A stretch of DNA of 64,000 nucleotides from Cognatishimia activa (lineage in GTDB: Bacteria > Pseudomonadota > Alphaproteobacteria > Rhodobacterales > Rhodobacteraceae). The translations under genes and the position numbers were made by a program. The notes under the pieces were generated by a model. The model saw nothing but the letters and a program-made list of their open reading frames with translations, was not told where the DNA came from and searched no databases. Every line of letters begins with the position of its first letter. Position 1 is the first letter of the stretch. The stretch covers positions 1,178,001-1,242,000 of the forward strand of contig NZ_CP060010.1 of NCBI RefSeq assembly GCF_017798205.1, given 5' to 3'. This document shows positions 27,529-36,121 of the stretch, piece by piece.

Positions 27529-28136
27529 TGGCAATGGGCGGGATGACATATTCCAGGATGATCGCCTGGCTCAAGATCCTGCTTCCGCTGGCGGCTCTCG
27601 TGCTCTTGTCGACCCTCTTCCTCTTTGCGCGTCCCAGCAACCCAATCGCCACCCTGCCCTTTGCGCAGGTCGAGATTGAAGAGAAGCTGCGCAGCCAGGG
27701 CATCACCGAGCCCTATTTTGCGGGCCAGACTACCGCTGGAGATCTCATCGCCCTGCGTGCCGGTTCCGCCCGCCCCAATCCAGAGGCGTTGCATCTCGTG
27801 AACTCCGATGATGTCTCCGTCGATATTACCTTTCCAGATGGCGGCATGGCCCGTTTCACCTCCAAAAGCGCTGTCGTAAACACTGACCGCCAAACGGCGG
27901 ATCTTGCTGGTGATGTAGAGATCAACTCGAGTGCGGGATTCGACCTACGCACGCAGCAACTCTCCTTAAATCTATTGCAAGGTCGCGCCCGTTCTGACGT
28001 GATTGTTCACGGATCAGGGCCATTTGGGGAATTTGAAGCCGGCAGTATGCTCTATTCCGGCGGGAGTGAGGGGCAAAATGGCCAATTCCGTTTCGACAAT
28101 GGCGTGAAACTGATATACATGCCGGGCAGTAACTAG
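27528..28136 (+). CDS. lptC: LPS export protein LptC
   Basis: This 202-residue bitopic protein has a single N-terminal transmembrane segment (IAWLKILLPLAALVLLSTLFLFA) and a periplasmic beta-jellyroll (about 60-200). It links the LptBFG transporter to LptA. Alternative ATGs exist at 27534 and 27543; the first overlaps the RNase D stop (TGATG). Followed within 10 bases by lptA. Confidence 0.88.
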   Translation: MAMGGMTYSRMIAWLKILLPLAALVLLSTLFLFARPSNPIATLPFAQVEIEEKLRSQGITEPYFAGQTTAGDLIALRAGSARPNPEALHLVNSDDVSVDITFPDGGMARFTSKSAVVNTDRQTADLAGDVEINSSAGFDLRTQQLSLNLLQGRARSDVIVHGSGPFGEFEAGSMLYSGGSEGQNGQFRFDNGVKLIYMPGSN

Positions 28137-28146
28137 GGGAAATTCT

Positions 28147-28632
28147 GTGCGCCATTTCGTTTTTGCCATAGCTCTCTGCCTTGCGTCCGCCGCCACTGTA
28201 TCGGCGCAGGAGTTCAAGGTGGATTTTGGCGTCTCAACCTCTGACAGAGACGCCCCGATCGAAGTATCGGCAAACGCATTGTCCGTAGATCAGACCACCG
28301 GCAAAGCCATCTTCGACGGAGATGTCGAGATCACTCAGGGCAACATGCGTTTGACAGCGGCTTTGGTGAATGTGGTCTACGACGAAGCAGGCAATAAAAT
28401 CGCGCAGCTTCTGGCCTCTGGTGGCGTGAACATCGAAAGCGGCAAAGACAGTGCCGAGGCAGACACCGCCGAGTATGACGTCGAATCTGGCGTAATCCGC
28501 ATGGCTGGCAATGTCGCCTTGCTACAGCAGGGCACGCGCATCACCGCAGGGAAGATGGACGTCAATCTGAATGACAACACAGCCGCCTTCCACGGTCGTG
28601 TTCGCACTGTCCTGCAACCGGGAAATAACTGA
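28147..28632 (+). CDS. lptA: Periplasmic LPS transport protein LptA
   Basis: This 161-residue OstA-like protein has a Sec signal peptide (MRHFVFAIALCLASAATVSAQ). The mature part contains the beta-jellyroll pattern (GDVEITQGNMRLTAALVNVVYD, VEIDGDV-like repeats). It forms the periplasmic LPS bridge. The start is GTG with AGGGGAA upstream. The stop shares a base with the lptB start (TGATG). Confidence 0.88.
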   Translation: MRHFVFAIALCLASAATVSAQEFKVDFGVSTSDRDAPIEVSANALSVDQTTGKAIFDGDVEITQGNMRLTAALVNVVYDEAGNKIAQLLASGGVNIESGKDSAEADTAEYDVESGVIRMAGNVALLQQGTRITAGKMDVNLNDNTAAFHGRVRTVLQPGNN

Positions 28633-29390
28633 TGGCAGTCCCCGAACTTCGCGTTGAGCAAGGCCTCGCCGGGTTGCAAGTCCGCAACCTGCGCAAAAGC
28701 TATCGTAAACGCGTTGTCATTCGGGACGTAAATATCGAACTCAACCGCGGCGAAGTCGTCGCCCTCTTGGGTCCAAACGGCAGCGGTAAAACCACGTCTT
28801 TCTACGCCATCGCAGGGCTAGTGATGCCCGAGGGTGGCTCGGTCATGATCGACGGTCACGATGCATCGCGCCTGCCCATGTATCGCCGTGCCAAGATGGG
28901 CATCGGGTATTTGCCTCAGGAAATGTCGATCTTTCGCGGCCTTTCTGTCGAAGACAACATCATGGCCGTGCTCGACATCGCTGAAAAAGACCGCGTGAAA
29001 CGTCGCGAAAAACTCGAAGCATTGCTGTCAGAGTTCACGATTGAACATCTGCGCCAAGCCCCTGCCCTTGCTTTGTCCGGCGGTGAGCGTCGCCGTGTCG
29101 AAATCGCACGCTGCTTAGCGGCAGACCCCAAGTATCTTTTGCTTGATGAACCCTTCGCCGGTGTCGACCCGATTTCCGTCGGAGACATTCGCGTTCTCGT
29201 GGCCGACCTGAAACAACGCGGCATCGGCGTTTTGATCACCGATCACAACGTCCGCGAAACGCTCGACGTGGTGGACCGAGCCTATATCCTACATGAGGGC
29301 AAAATTCTCATGTCCGGCACGCCAGATGAGGTCGTGGAAAACGAAAACGTGCGCCGCGTCTATCTGGGCGACAAGTTCCGGATGTCCTGA
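28632..29390 (+). CDS. lptB: LPS export ABC transporter ATP-binding protein LptB
   Basis: This 252-residue ATPase has Walker A GPNGSGKTT, Q-loop GIGYLPQEMSIFRGLSVEDNIMAVL, signature LSGGERRRVEIARCLA and Walker B YLLLDEPFAGVDP, with the DHNVRETL switch histidine. The PQEMSIFRGLSVEDN segment is specific for LptB. It powers LptFG extraction of LPS. Confidence 0.95.
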   Translation: MAVPELRVEQGLAGLQVRNLRKSYRKRVVIRDVNIELNRGEVVALLGPNGSGKTTSFYAIAGLVMPEGGSVMIDGHDASRLPMYRRAKMGIGYLPQEMSIFRGLSVEDNIMAVLDIAEKDRVKRREKLEALLSEFTIEHLRQAPALALSGGERRRVEIARCLAADPKYLLLDEPFAGVDPISVGDIRVLVADLKQRGIGVLITDHNVRETLDVVDRAYILHEGKILMSGTPDEVVENENVRRVYLGDKFRMS

Positions 29391-29392
29391 CA

Positions 29393-29416
29393 CGCGCGAT
29401 CCCAAGCGCGCGATTT
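29393..29416 (+). terminator. Stem-loop after lptB
   Basis: Perfect 6-bp stem CGCGCG/CGCGCG with an 8-nt loop, followed by ATTTT. It begins 3 bases after the lptB stop and separates lptCAB from hpf. The U-run is short, so termination may be partial. Confidence 0.55.
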
Positions 29417-29635
29417 TGAGCGAAAATCCCCCGAGTCAGATTGACAAGTGGCCTCGCGCCTGCCCCAATAGGGATATGACGCTGGTGAGTAATTTTTGGC
29501 ACAGGCAGTCGCTCTTTCTTGAAAGGGCCGATGTCGGTCAGCGCGCTCACAGGTCATTTTCCCGCATTCAAGCCTAACGTCTCAAAACCATTGGTGTTTT
29601 GTGACGCTCTGGCTTGTTCAAACTAAGGAGAACGA

Positions 29636-30202
29636 ATGCGCACTCAGATTTCCGGAAAACAGATCGACATTGGCGAATCCCTGCAACTTTATGTGAACGA
29701 AGGAATCGACACCATCGTCGGCAAATTTGCTGGCCGACCCACGGACGCTCAGGTGGTTTTCTCCAAAAGCGCCCATGAATTTGTCTGTGAAACCACGGTC
29801 CACCTGTCGACCGGCCTGAATGTGCAAGCCAAGGGAAAATCTACGGAAATCTACTCTGCTTTCGAAAGTTGCAGCGAAAAAATGGAGACCCAGCTCAGGC
29901 GATATAAGCGGCGTCTGAAGGATCACCACAAGGATCGCGCCGAGCCGGTTGAACTTTCGGGCGCTTCATCCTATATCCTCGCCTCTGAATCAGGATCTGA
30001 GGACGCAGAGCCTGAAACGCTGTCACCGATCATCGTGGCAGAGATGGAAACCAAAATTCCAACTCTGTCCGTCGGAGAGGCGGTGATGCAAATGGAACTT
30101 GCCGGGTCTCCTGTGCTATTGTTTCGTAAAGAGGGGAAAGAGGGATTGAACGTCGTGTACCGTCGTGAAGACGGCAACATTGGCTGGATTGATCCTCAAT
30201 AA
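29636..30202 (+). CDS. hpf: Ribosome hibernation-promoting factor, long form
   Basis: This 188-residue protein has an N-terminal RaiA/YfiA domain (residues 1-105: RTQISGKQIDIGESLQLYVNEGIDTIVGKFAGRPTDAQVVFSK) and a C-terminal dimerisation domain (PIIVAEMETKIPTLSVGEAVMQMELAGSPVLLFRKE). This two-domain build is the long form that makes 100S ribosome dimers. AAGGAGAA precedes the ATG. In many Proteobacteria rpoN lies just before it; here there are only 245 noncoding bases, with an exact TTGACA at 29441-29446 as a possible -35. Confidence 0.95.
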   Translation: MRTQISGKQIDIGESLQLYVNEGIDTIVGKFAGRPTDAQVVFSKSAHEFVCETTVHLSTGLNVQAKGKSTEIYSAFESCSEKMETQLRRYKRRLKDHHKDRAEPVELSGASSYILASESGSEDAEPETLSPIIVAEMETKIPTLSVGEAVMQMELAGSPVLLFRKEGKEGLNVVYRREDGNIGWIDPQ

Positions 30203-30239
30203 AGTGGCTTTTGCCACTGGTTAGAGAGATACAGGCACT

Positions 30240-30704
30240 ATGGACCTTTCAATGATCCTGCGCCCTGAGGCCGTGAAAGTCATTTCCGCAGCCTCAAGCA
30301 AAAAGCGTTTGCTGCATGATTTTGGTGACCTTGCGGCGAGCGCCTATGGGCTGGATGCGACCTTGATTGTAGATGCGCTGCACGAACGTGAGGGCCTTGG
30401 CCCGACCGGCGTTGGCAAAGGCGTGGCGCTTCCGCATGCGCGGCTCGATGATATCGAGAACGTCATGGGTGCCTTTATCCTTCTGGAAAAGCCCGTCGAC
30501 TTTAGCTCGGTTGACCGTCAACCTGTGGACTTGGCCTTTGCTCTCTTCGCGCCTCGCGACGCGGGCGTTGATCACCTCAAGGCTTTGGCATTCGTGTCGC
30601 GCCGCCTGCGTGATGCTGCGGTATGCACCAAATTGCGCGCGAACCCAGAGGCGGCGACGCTGCACACAATCCTCACCGAAGAAGACGCGGTTCAGGCGGC
30701 TTAA
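30240..30704 (+). CDS. ptsN: Nitrogen-PTS EIIA component PtsN
   Basis: This 154-residue PTS EIIA type 2 protein has the phosphorylatable His66 in GVALPHARLDDI. PtsN is a regulatory phosphoacceptor linking nitrogen and potassium status to gene control. Thirty-seven bases after hpf, a conserved pairing. Confidence 0.93.
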   Translation: MDLSMILRPEAVKVISAASSKKRLLHDFGDLAASAYGLDATLIVDALHEREGLGPTGVGKGVALPHARLDDIENVMGAFILLEKPVDFSSVDRQPVDLAFALFAPRDAGVDHLKALAFVSRRLRDAAVCTKLRANPEAATLHTILTEEDAVQAA

Positions 30705-32122
30705 CGCCAGCTTTTGAACCCAAAGGCTTCGTAATCACGCGCGTAGGTCACCTGCGCGCGTTTTTCTATGTCCGCATCATAAATATCCGCCAGATCAAAC
30801 GGCAGGGACGCGTGGCGCTCGACAAAACCATGGGGCCCAGCGCCAACCTCTGAGGCCAGCCTTGGTAGGCTATTCACCAGATCTTCTTCGCGCAGGATAT
30901 GGTCGGGCGCTTGAAACCCTCCAAACCCCTCAAGCACGCTGGCTTGCGAGACCCAATGACCATCCTGACGGATCGCAGTTTGCCCGTTCAGATTGGCCTG
31001 AAGCCAGGTCAAAAACGCTTGGAACGCCTTGCGATGATCGTCTTTGGAGTAATTCGCCCCCTCCATTGCCTCGGGGATCGGCAGTTCAAAGCGATTGCGC
31101 AACGTGCGGCGGATCTTGTGATAGCTGCCGGGGCCATCAGACAGGATCCGCGTGCAAAAGACCTCATGCGCGCGCGCGACGGGGTGGCGCAGGACCGTAA
31201 AACTGCGATGCGGCAGATGACGCGCCTTCCAGTCGCGTAGCTGCCTTTGGTTGAGGTTGCTGAGCAAGCGATCCGCGCCGCCTGCGATCTTTGCCATCCA
31301 ATCCGTGACTGCAGTTGTTGGCCCACCCTGCATCGGCATAAACAACAGACCAGCCCCTTTGGTTGCGACGTAACTTGGCACCGCCGCACCGCGACGGGGT
31401 TCGAAATTCGGCGTCCTGTTCAGATTGAACCGATCCAAAGCCGCCAATGCCGCGCTGACGTCGTGGATATTGGACACTTTCTCGGAAATCGGGCTGGGAT
31501 TCTGACGCTTGAGTTTGCTGTCCAGATTTTCAAGCCGCGCGTCGCTGCCTAGGAACGTCGCCAGACCGTTCATAACGTCCAGATCCTGCAAATCCTCATA
31601 GGCGACATAGAACGCAGTCTGACCCGTCTTTTGCAATCCGTTCATCAGCTTGACTTGAAACGCCTGCAGCCGCGCCACGTGATCCGCGAATTCCTGACCA
31701 TCAAAGGAGATCTGACTGTCCCGCCGCTTGCGCACATCGGTCAATTTCCATTGCCCCGTGGCTTGCGCGATCTTCCAGCTGACGAAGCTGTCCAGCGGGT
31801 TGCGCGTCAAAATAATCTTGGCGCAGCGGGGATCGTTTAGGATTTCGTCCAAAACCCGCGGATCGTGGTCGTTGAAAAACCGAAACCCCGCCAGATGCTC
31901 CGGATCCTCACGCACAGCCTTTAAAAGCACCTGAGGATCCGCATCGCGTGTCGCCTGATCGATGCCCAAGACCTCTGTGTAGTTCGGATAGGCAATGAAA
32001 TGCGGATTGAACGCCTCGCCATAGCACTTAAACCCCTCAAAGGCGTTCAGATTGGCCTCTAGGAAATTCGACCCGGTCCGCATTTCTGCGAAAACCACGA
32101 AATAGTCAAAGCGATCAGACAT
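30701..32122 (-). CDS. Sulfotransferase (Stf0/NodH-like) with a second PAPS-type motif
   Basis: This 473-residue protein has an N-terminal sulfotransferase domain with the 5'-phosphosulfate motif near residues 7-20 (FVVFAEMRTGSNFLE) and a 3'-phosphate motif near 100-116 (KIILTRNPLDSFVSWK). The C-terminal part (about 250-473) has another sulfotransferase-like motif, FTVLRHPVARAHEVF. It would transfer sulfate from PAPS to a carbohydrate. Bacterial NodH-like enzymes sulfate surface glycans or lipo-oligosaccharides. It is 6 bases after the GT14 gene. Convergent overlap with ptsN by 4 bp. Confidence 0.75.
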   Translation of the reverse strand: MSDRFDYFVVFAEMRTGSNFLEANLNAFEGFKCYGEAFNPHFIAYPNYTEVLGIDQATRDADPQVLLKAVREDPEHLAGFRFFNDHDPRVLDEILNDPRCAKIILTRNPLDSFVSWKIAQATGQWKLTDVRKRRDSQISFDGQEFADHVARLQAFQVKLMNGLQKTGQTAFYVAYEDLQDLDVMNGLATFLGSDARLENLDSKLKRQNPSPISEKVSNIHDVSAALAALDRFNLNRTPNFEPRRGAAVPSYVATKGAGLLFMPMQGGPTTAVTDWMAKIAGGADRLLSNLNQRQLRDWKARHLPHRSFTVLRHPVARAHEVFCTRILSDGPGSYHKIRRTLRNRFELPIPEAMEGANYSKDDHRKAFQAFLTWLQANLNGQTAIRQDGHWVSQASVLEGFGGFQAPDHILREEDLVNSLPRLASEVGAGPHGFVERHASLPFDLADIYDADIEKRAQVTYARDYEAFGFKSWR

Positions 32123-32128
32123 CTAAGA

Positions 32129-33826
32129 TCATTGCACCAGATAGGGCCGTCGCGACGGCGTTTGTGACGTAGGTTGCTGTGGGTCCACTGGGAAATCGCC
32201 CAGCAAATGCGGATGCATGCCTGCATTCTTGAGGGCCTGCACGAATTTCCCAAAGCCCGTCAGATCTGTCATCGTGGGCAGCCATGTCAGGCGGTTTTGC
32301 GGATAGGTCCCGATTTCATCGACAATGATCTGCAGGGGCTCGACCGGAGCTTCAAGAAATTCGGACATCGTCCAGATCCGGATCTTGGCTTTCACCCAGG
32401 GGGACTGCAGAACTTTCAGGAACTCCGCCTCTCTTTTTTGCAAGAGAGCAGCTTTGCGTCGAACAACGTCAATGTCTCGGCCTGATTTGAACAAAGGCGC
32501 AGCCCAGGCGCCCGAAATCACCGAGATCTGCGCGTTTGGATCTTTGGCAATCAGCCAGTTGTTCGCCTGATTGTCCTGCGGGCCAAATTGGAAACACTGC
32601 CGTTCGCCGCGCGTGTTCCAGATCAGGTTCGTCAGAAAGCTGCGAGGGTTATAGTCTCGCAGTCGCGCACTATCAGACAAAGCACCTTTATAGGCAGCTA
32701 CGCGGCCTTCGAACTCTACCCGTTCGTGCGCAAACAGATGGCCATGCACTTTGCAACCAGTGTTCAACGCCAGCCAGCTTTCAAAATCCTCAAAGAGATC
32801 AGAGAACCCCTGGAACACGGAATAGGGCGCAGCCGTGACCCCGCTTTCAAAATGCGGATCCGGAAAACGAGACTGCATATAGAGGCCATCGCGCCCCGTA
32901 TTGCGCCGTTCGGTTGATTTCGCAGACAGTCGGTTGATCATCGACGGGTTCGGGTCCGCAGTATTGTCCCCTTCCCCACGTCCATTCGGGAAGGTTTGGT
33001 AAAGCCGCTCGGCTTTGGGCCAGATCTTGCGCGCCACAAAGCAATCAGATCGCCGCAAAAGCTGCAGGTGATCGTCATAAAACACATGCGGCTTGCCCTG
33101 AAAATCAAACTTCGAAAGCGTCAAAGACCGGCTTTCGATCCGTTTCGAATGTAGACGCACCATCGTTTGGAAATAGCTTTCGTCGGGGATCCAAACGGAC
33201 TTAAAAAACCGGTCATACTGCGCCCGATTTGGATCTTGCAGAATGGCCGTCAGGGTTTTGCGCGTCAGGCACCACCATTGCGACCCCATATGCGGCACGA
33301 GCTTTTCAGGCACCTTGCGCTTGACCTTGAACCGCCGCTGCAAGTCGACAAACCTGTCAAACCGCCAGCGTTGATGTTGCCACGAGAACGGGAAATACAA
33401 CGTGAAACGCTCTTCCTCGAGGCCGGACACAGCCCAAGGCGCATCCGCGATCGCGGCGCTTTCGATAAAATCTGTTGCAGGGCGCGCGTCCAGATAGGCC
33501 TGCAGCTCTTTGATCGGACGCAACGGGAGGCAAGACCCGGAGCTGAGGTAAATGCGCTCGACGTCCTCAAACTCTGCCAGCATCATCTCGGCTGCCGATT
33601 GCGTCGCCGCGACCAAGCCCCACATACCCCAAACACATGTGTGCCGTGCGCAGAATCTCACATCGGGCCGATCCGCCAGAGCGCCCTCGAAGGTTTTGAA
33701 ATCCTGTTCCGAGACCTTGGCATCCACGTGGATCACCACAGGGCACCCCGCCTCGGACCAAAGGCGCGCAACCTGTTCTGCGCGATCAAAAGCGGTATGG
33801 ACCAACAAAAGGACGCCGATACTCAT
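32129..33826 (-). CDS. GT14-like glycosyltransferase (beta-1,6-N-acetylglucosaminyltransferase/DUF5928 type)
   Basis: This 565-residue protein has an N-terminal core-2/I-branching-type domain (MSIGVLLLVHTAFDRAEQVARLW, VVIHVDAKVS, IYLSSGSCLPLRPI, PHMGSQWWCLTR, WIPDESYFQTMV). The C-terminal half (about 300-565) resembles the DUF5928 extension found in Rhodobacteraceae. It is expected to add a hexosamine branch to a surface glycan. It overlaps the next gene upstream by 4 bp (ATGA) and precedes the sulfotransferase, so the three form an operon. Confidence 0.8.
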   Translation of the reverse strand: MSIGVLLLVHTAFDRAEQVARLWSEAGCPVVIHVDAKVSEQDFKTFEGALADRPDVRFCARHTCVWGMWGLVAATQSAAEMMLAEFEDVERIYLSSGSCLPLRPIKELQAYLDARPATDFIESAAIADAPWAVSGLEEERFTLYFPFSWQHQRWRFDRFVDLQRRFKVKRKVPEKLVPHMGSQWWCLTRKTLTAILQDPNRAQYDRFFKSVWIPDESYFQTMVRLHSKRIESRSLTLSKFDFQGKPHVFYDDHLQLLRRSDCFVARKIWPKAERLYQTFPNGRGEGDNTADPNPSMINRLSAKSTERRNTGRDGLYMQSRFPDPHFESGVTAAPYSVFQGFSDLFEDFESWLALNTGCKVHGHLFAHERVEFEGRVAAYKGALSDSARLRDYNPRSFLTNLIWNTRGERQCFQFGPQDNQANNWLIAKDPNAQISVISGAWAAPLFKSGRDIDVVRRKAALLQKREAEFLKVLQSPWVKAKIRIWTMSEFLEAPVEPLQIIVDEIGTYPQNRLTWLPTMTDLTGFGKFVQALKNAGMHPHLLGDFPVDPQQPTSQTPSRRPYLVQ

Positions 33827-34833
33827 GCCCAGCTTCCTTTGCTCATCAGGCCAAGGATCTCAAGCTGGCGCCAGTTGATATATTTCTCAGAACCCTCGCA
33901 CCAAAGGTCCGGCTGGTCTCGCAGTGTTTGGGCATAGGCCGCATATTCCGCGCCGCCCGCGTAATGCTGTTTGCGAAGCTCTTCCTCTTTGGCCTTTTCG
34001 GTGAAGGTATCCAGGAACTTTGTGTGAAGTAGAATGCCGCTGGTTTTCTCGCCGCCCCATTCTTCATAAACGTGGTTCAACCCTCTGGGCATCAGCGAGT
34101 GAGTCGAGCTTGCGAAGGCATAGCTCTTGTCCCATTTCACCAGGGGAATTTTGTTCAAAGCCGGCGCTTTTGGGGTTATCCTCGAAAAAAACACGCGCGC
34201 CCGAGGGCCGCCTTGGATCCACAGATTGCCAAGCAGATGGTTCTTGGAAATCGCGTAATTCCCGGGATCAAACCATTGCGCGATCTCGAGCGGATCCTGA
34301 CCTGATCGATAGGCGTGATCGGTGAGTTGCCCTTTGGGGTACATGTCGAGCAACATCGCCGGAAAACAGCGCAGCCTTGAACTGTCCAGCCAATCCGTCA
34401 GTGCCTTGATGGGGCGACTGTCGCAAAACGGATAGATCAGGAATTCGTCGGGATCGACCACCAGCGTCCAATGCCCATGGCAATACCGCCGCTTCAAGGC
34501 GTTCATCCAATCCACTCCGAAGCGTGCGTCTTTGTAGCTACCGGAGGTATGCCACACCGAGATATCGGCCTGCCCCGTGAGATGCTTCATCACGCCATCG
34601 GTGCTGCCATTGTCGACAATCAGGAAGTGATCGATCCCAAGATCTCGATAGTAGCTAAGGAAATACGGCATGCGGATCGCTTCGTTAAACAGCGTGCAGA
34701 CCAAAAGTGTATCACCGGGCTTGATGCATCCTGTATTGTCTTGAACCGCAGAAAGTTGGCGCGATTTTCGGCGCGCGCGCAGCAAATAGCGTTTCCGCCG
34801 CAGCCTCAGCTTATAGGTGCTCCAAAGCCCCAC
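33823..34833 (-). CDS. GT2/GT92-like glycosyltransferase 1
   Basis: This 336-residue protein has a basic N-terminus (LRLRRKRYLLRARRKSR), then LLVCTLFNEAIRMPYFLSYYRDLGIDHFLIVDNGSTDG and HGHWTLVVDPDEFLIYP, the nucleotide-sugar binding DxD-type region. It is clearly paralogous to the protein encoded at 34959-36038 (shared RDLGIDHFLIVDNGS, HGHW...VD.DE.F, LLDM.PK, and HSLMPRGLNHVYE-like blocks). The acceptor is unknown. Confidence 0.8.
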   Translation of the reverse strand: MGLWSTYKLRLRRKRYLLRARRKSRQLSAVQDNTGCIKPGDTLLVCTLFNEAIRMPYFLSYYRDLGIDHFLIVDNGSTDGVMKHLTGQADISVWHTSGSYKDARFGVDWMNALKRRYCHGHWTLVVDPDEFLIYPFCDSRPIKALTDWLDSSRLRCFPAMLLDMYPKGQLTDHAYRSGQDPLEIAQWFDPGNYAISKNHLLGNLWIQGGPRARVFFSRITPKAPALNKIPLVKWDKSYAFASSTHSLMPRGLNHVYEEWGGEKTSGILLHTKFLDTFTEKAKEEELRKQHYAGGAEYAAYAQTLRDQPDLWCEGSEKYINWRQLEILGLMSKGSWA

Positions 34834-34958
34834 CTAACGCATTTCCTTTTGACTTATCGTACCGCTTAGCGACCGAGATTCTACGCTCGGTTTGATTTCC
34901 GACAATATGTCATGGTTTTAGGGACTCGCATAACGAAATATGCTCGGGCTGGCTAAAT

Positions 34959-36038
34959 CTAGGGGCGATCTTTGCGCGAGGCGATGTCGAGCTGTTTGGA
35001 CCCTTTTCCAATGCCGATCAGGTCCAAACTCTCTAATTGCTCCGGGCCTTCGTACCGCAAGCAAGTCTCGTCCCAAAGGACTGGGCTGGAGGCCACATCA
35101 TCGTAATATCCGTCAAACAATTCTGGCCGCGTAAAATGCTCTCCACGTTGTTTTTCAATTTCCGATTTGGAAACAATCTCTGGCAAGAATTTTGTGTGCA
35201 ACAGAGCCCCCGAAGGCGTATCGCCGCCCGGACCGTCGTAAATCATGTTCAGCTGCGGTGGCAGGATTGAATGAGTAGAAATCACATAGGCCCAGCGCCT
35301 ATTCCACTTCATCAAGGGCAGTTTATTCAGGGTCGGAGACCGACGCGGGCGGGTTTCAAAAAACTTTCTTTCCCTTAACCCACCCTGCACCCAAAGGTTA
35401 TTCAACGGGCCTTGGCGCTCACGCCGATACGGACCGGGATCGAAAAAAGGCAATGTTTCAACGGGATCTTGCCCTGCTTCGTAAACCGCATCGCCCAACG
35501 CGTCTTTCGGAGCCATATCAAGCATCAAGGCGCCAAACCCGATTTGCGCGTTCTGATCCAGAACCGATGTTAGGCTCGGCAAATCGGCACCCAAAGCTTT
35601 GGGAAAGACAAACAACTCGTCTGCATCCACAGTTAGGCACCAGTGTCCGTGACCATATTGCCCCAAGAGCCGATTGATCCAATCCATCCCAAACCGCGAC
35701 GTGCGATAGCTCGCCTTTGTTTCCCAAATGGAAACATCAGGGTGACCCCTCAGCAGAGCGCGCGTGCCATCATAGCTGCCATTGTCCACGATCAGAAAGT
35801 GATCGACCCCGAGGCTGCGGTAGTAGTCCAGAAAATACGGCAGGCGATTTTCTTCGTTCCGCACGACAGCAAAGAGCAAAATGTCATGAGATGCGATCTG
35901 ATCGCTGTTGTTCTGAACCGCCTTCAGGTGACGCCGAGCGCGAAAAGCACGCCACAATAATCCCTGCCTACGTCGCCTAAGTCTTAGGCGACGCCACATT
36001 TTTGGGCGTTTATAGTCGAGCGAGCCTACGTCGGGCAT
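34959..36038 (-). CDS. GT2/GT92-like glycosyltransferase 2
   Basis: This 359-residue protein is a paralogue of the preceding glycosyltransferase. It has RSLGVDHFLIVDNGSYDG, HGHWCLTVDADELFVFP, LMLDMAPKDALGDAVYEAG and the C-terminal LHTKFLPEIVSKSEIEKQRGEHF. The N-terminal Arg-rich segment is also shared. A gap of 125 bases containing a 6-bp stem-loop (34872-34891) separates the two genes. Start could be the Met at residue 14 instead. Confidence 0.8.
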   Translation of the reverse strand: MPDVGSLDYKRPKMWRRLRLRRRRQGLLWRAFRARRHLKAVQNNSDQIASHDILLFAVVRNEENRLPYFLDYYRSLGVDHFLIVDNGSYDGTRALLRGHPDVSIWETKASYRTSRFGMDWINRLLGQYGHGHWCLTVDADELFVFPKALGADLPSLTSVLDQNAQIGFGALMLDMAPKDALGDAVYEAGQDPVETLPFFDPGPYRRERQGPLNNLWVQGGLRERKFFETRPRRSPTLNKLPLMKWNRRWAYVISTHSILPPQLNMIYDGPGGDTPSGALLHTKFLPEIVSKSEIEKQRGEHFTRPELFDGYYDDVASSPVLWDETCLRYEGPEQLESLDLIGIGKGSKQLDIASRKDRP

Positions 36039-36049
36039 TCACAAAAGCC

Positions 36050-36088
36050 TTTTAGGTTTGCGCAGCAGATCTGCTGGCAAACCTAAAA
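36050..36088 (-). terminator. Long near-perfect palindrome terminating galU
   Basis: A 12-bp outer stem (TTTTAGGTTTGC with GCAAACCTAAAA) encloses a 14-bp perfect palindrome (CAGCAGATCTGCTG). It lies between the galU stop and the next gene on the same strand. U-rich on the exit side, so it should terminate in either direction. Confidence 0.8.
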
Positions 36089-36121
36089 ACTTCCTGCTCT
36101 TAACCCAATAGATATTTTCGA

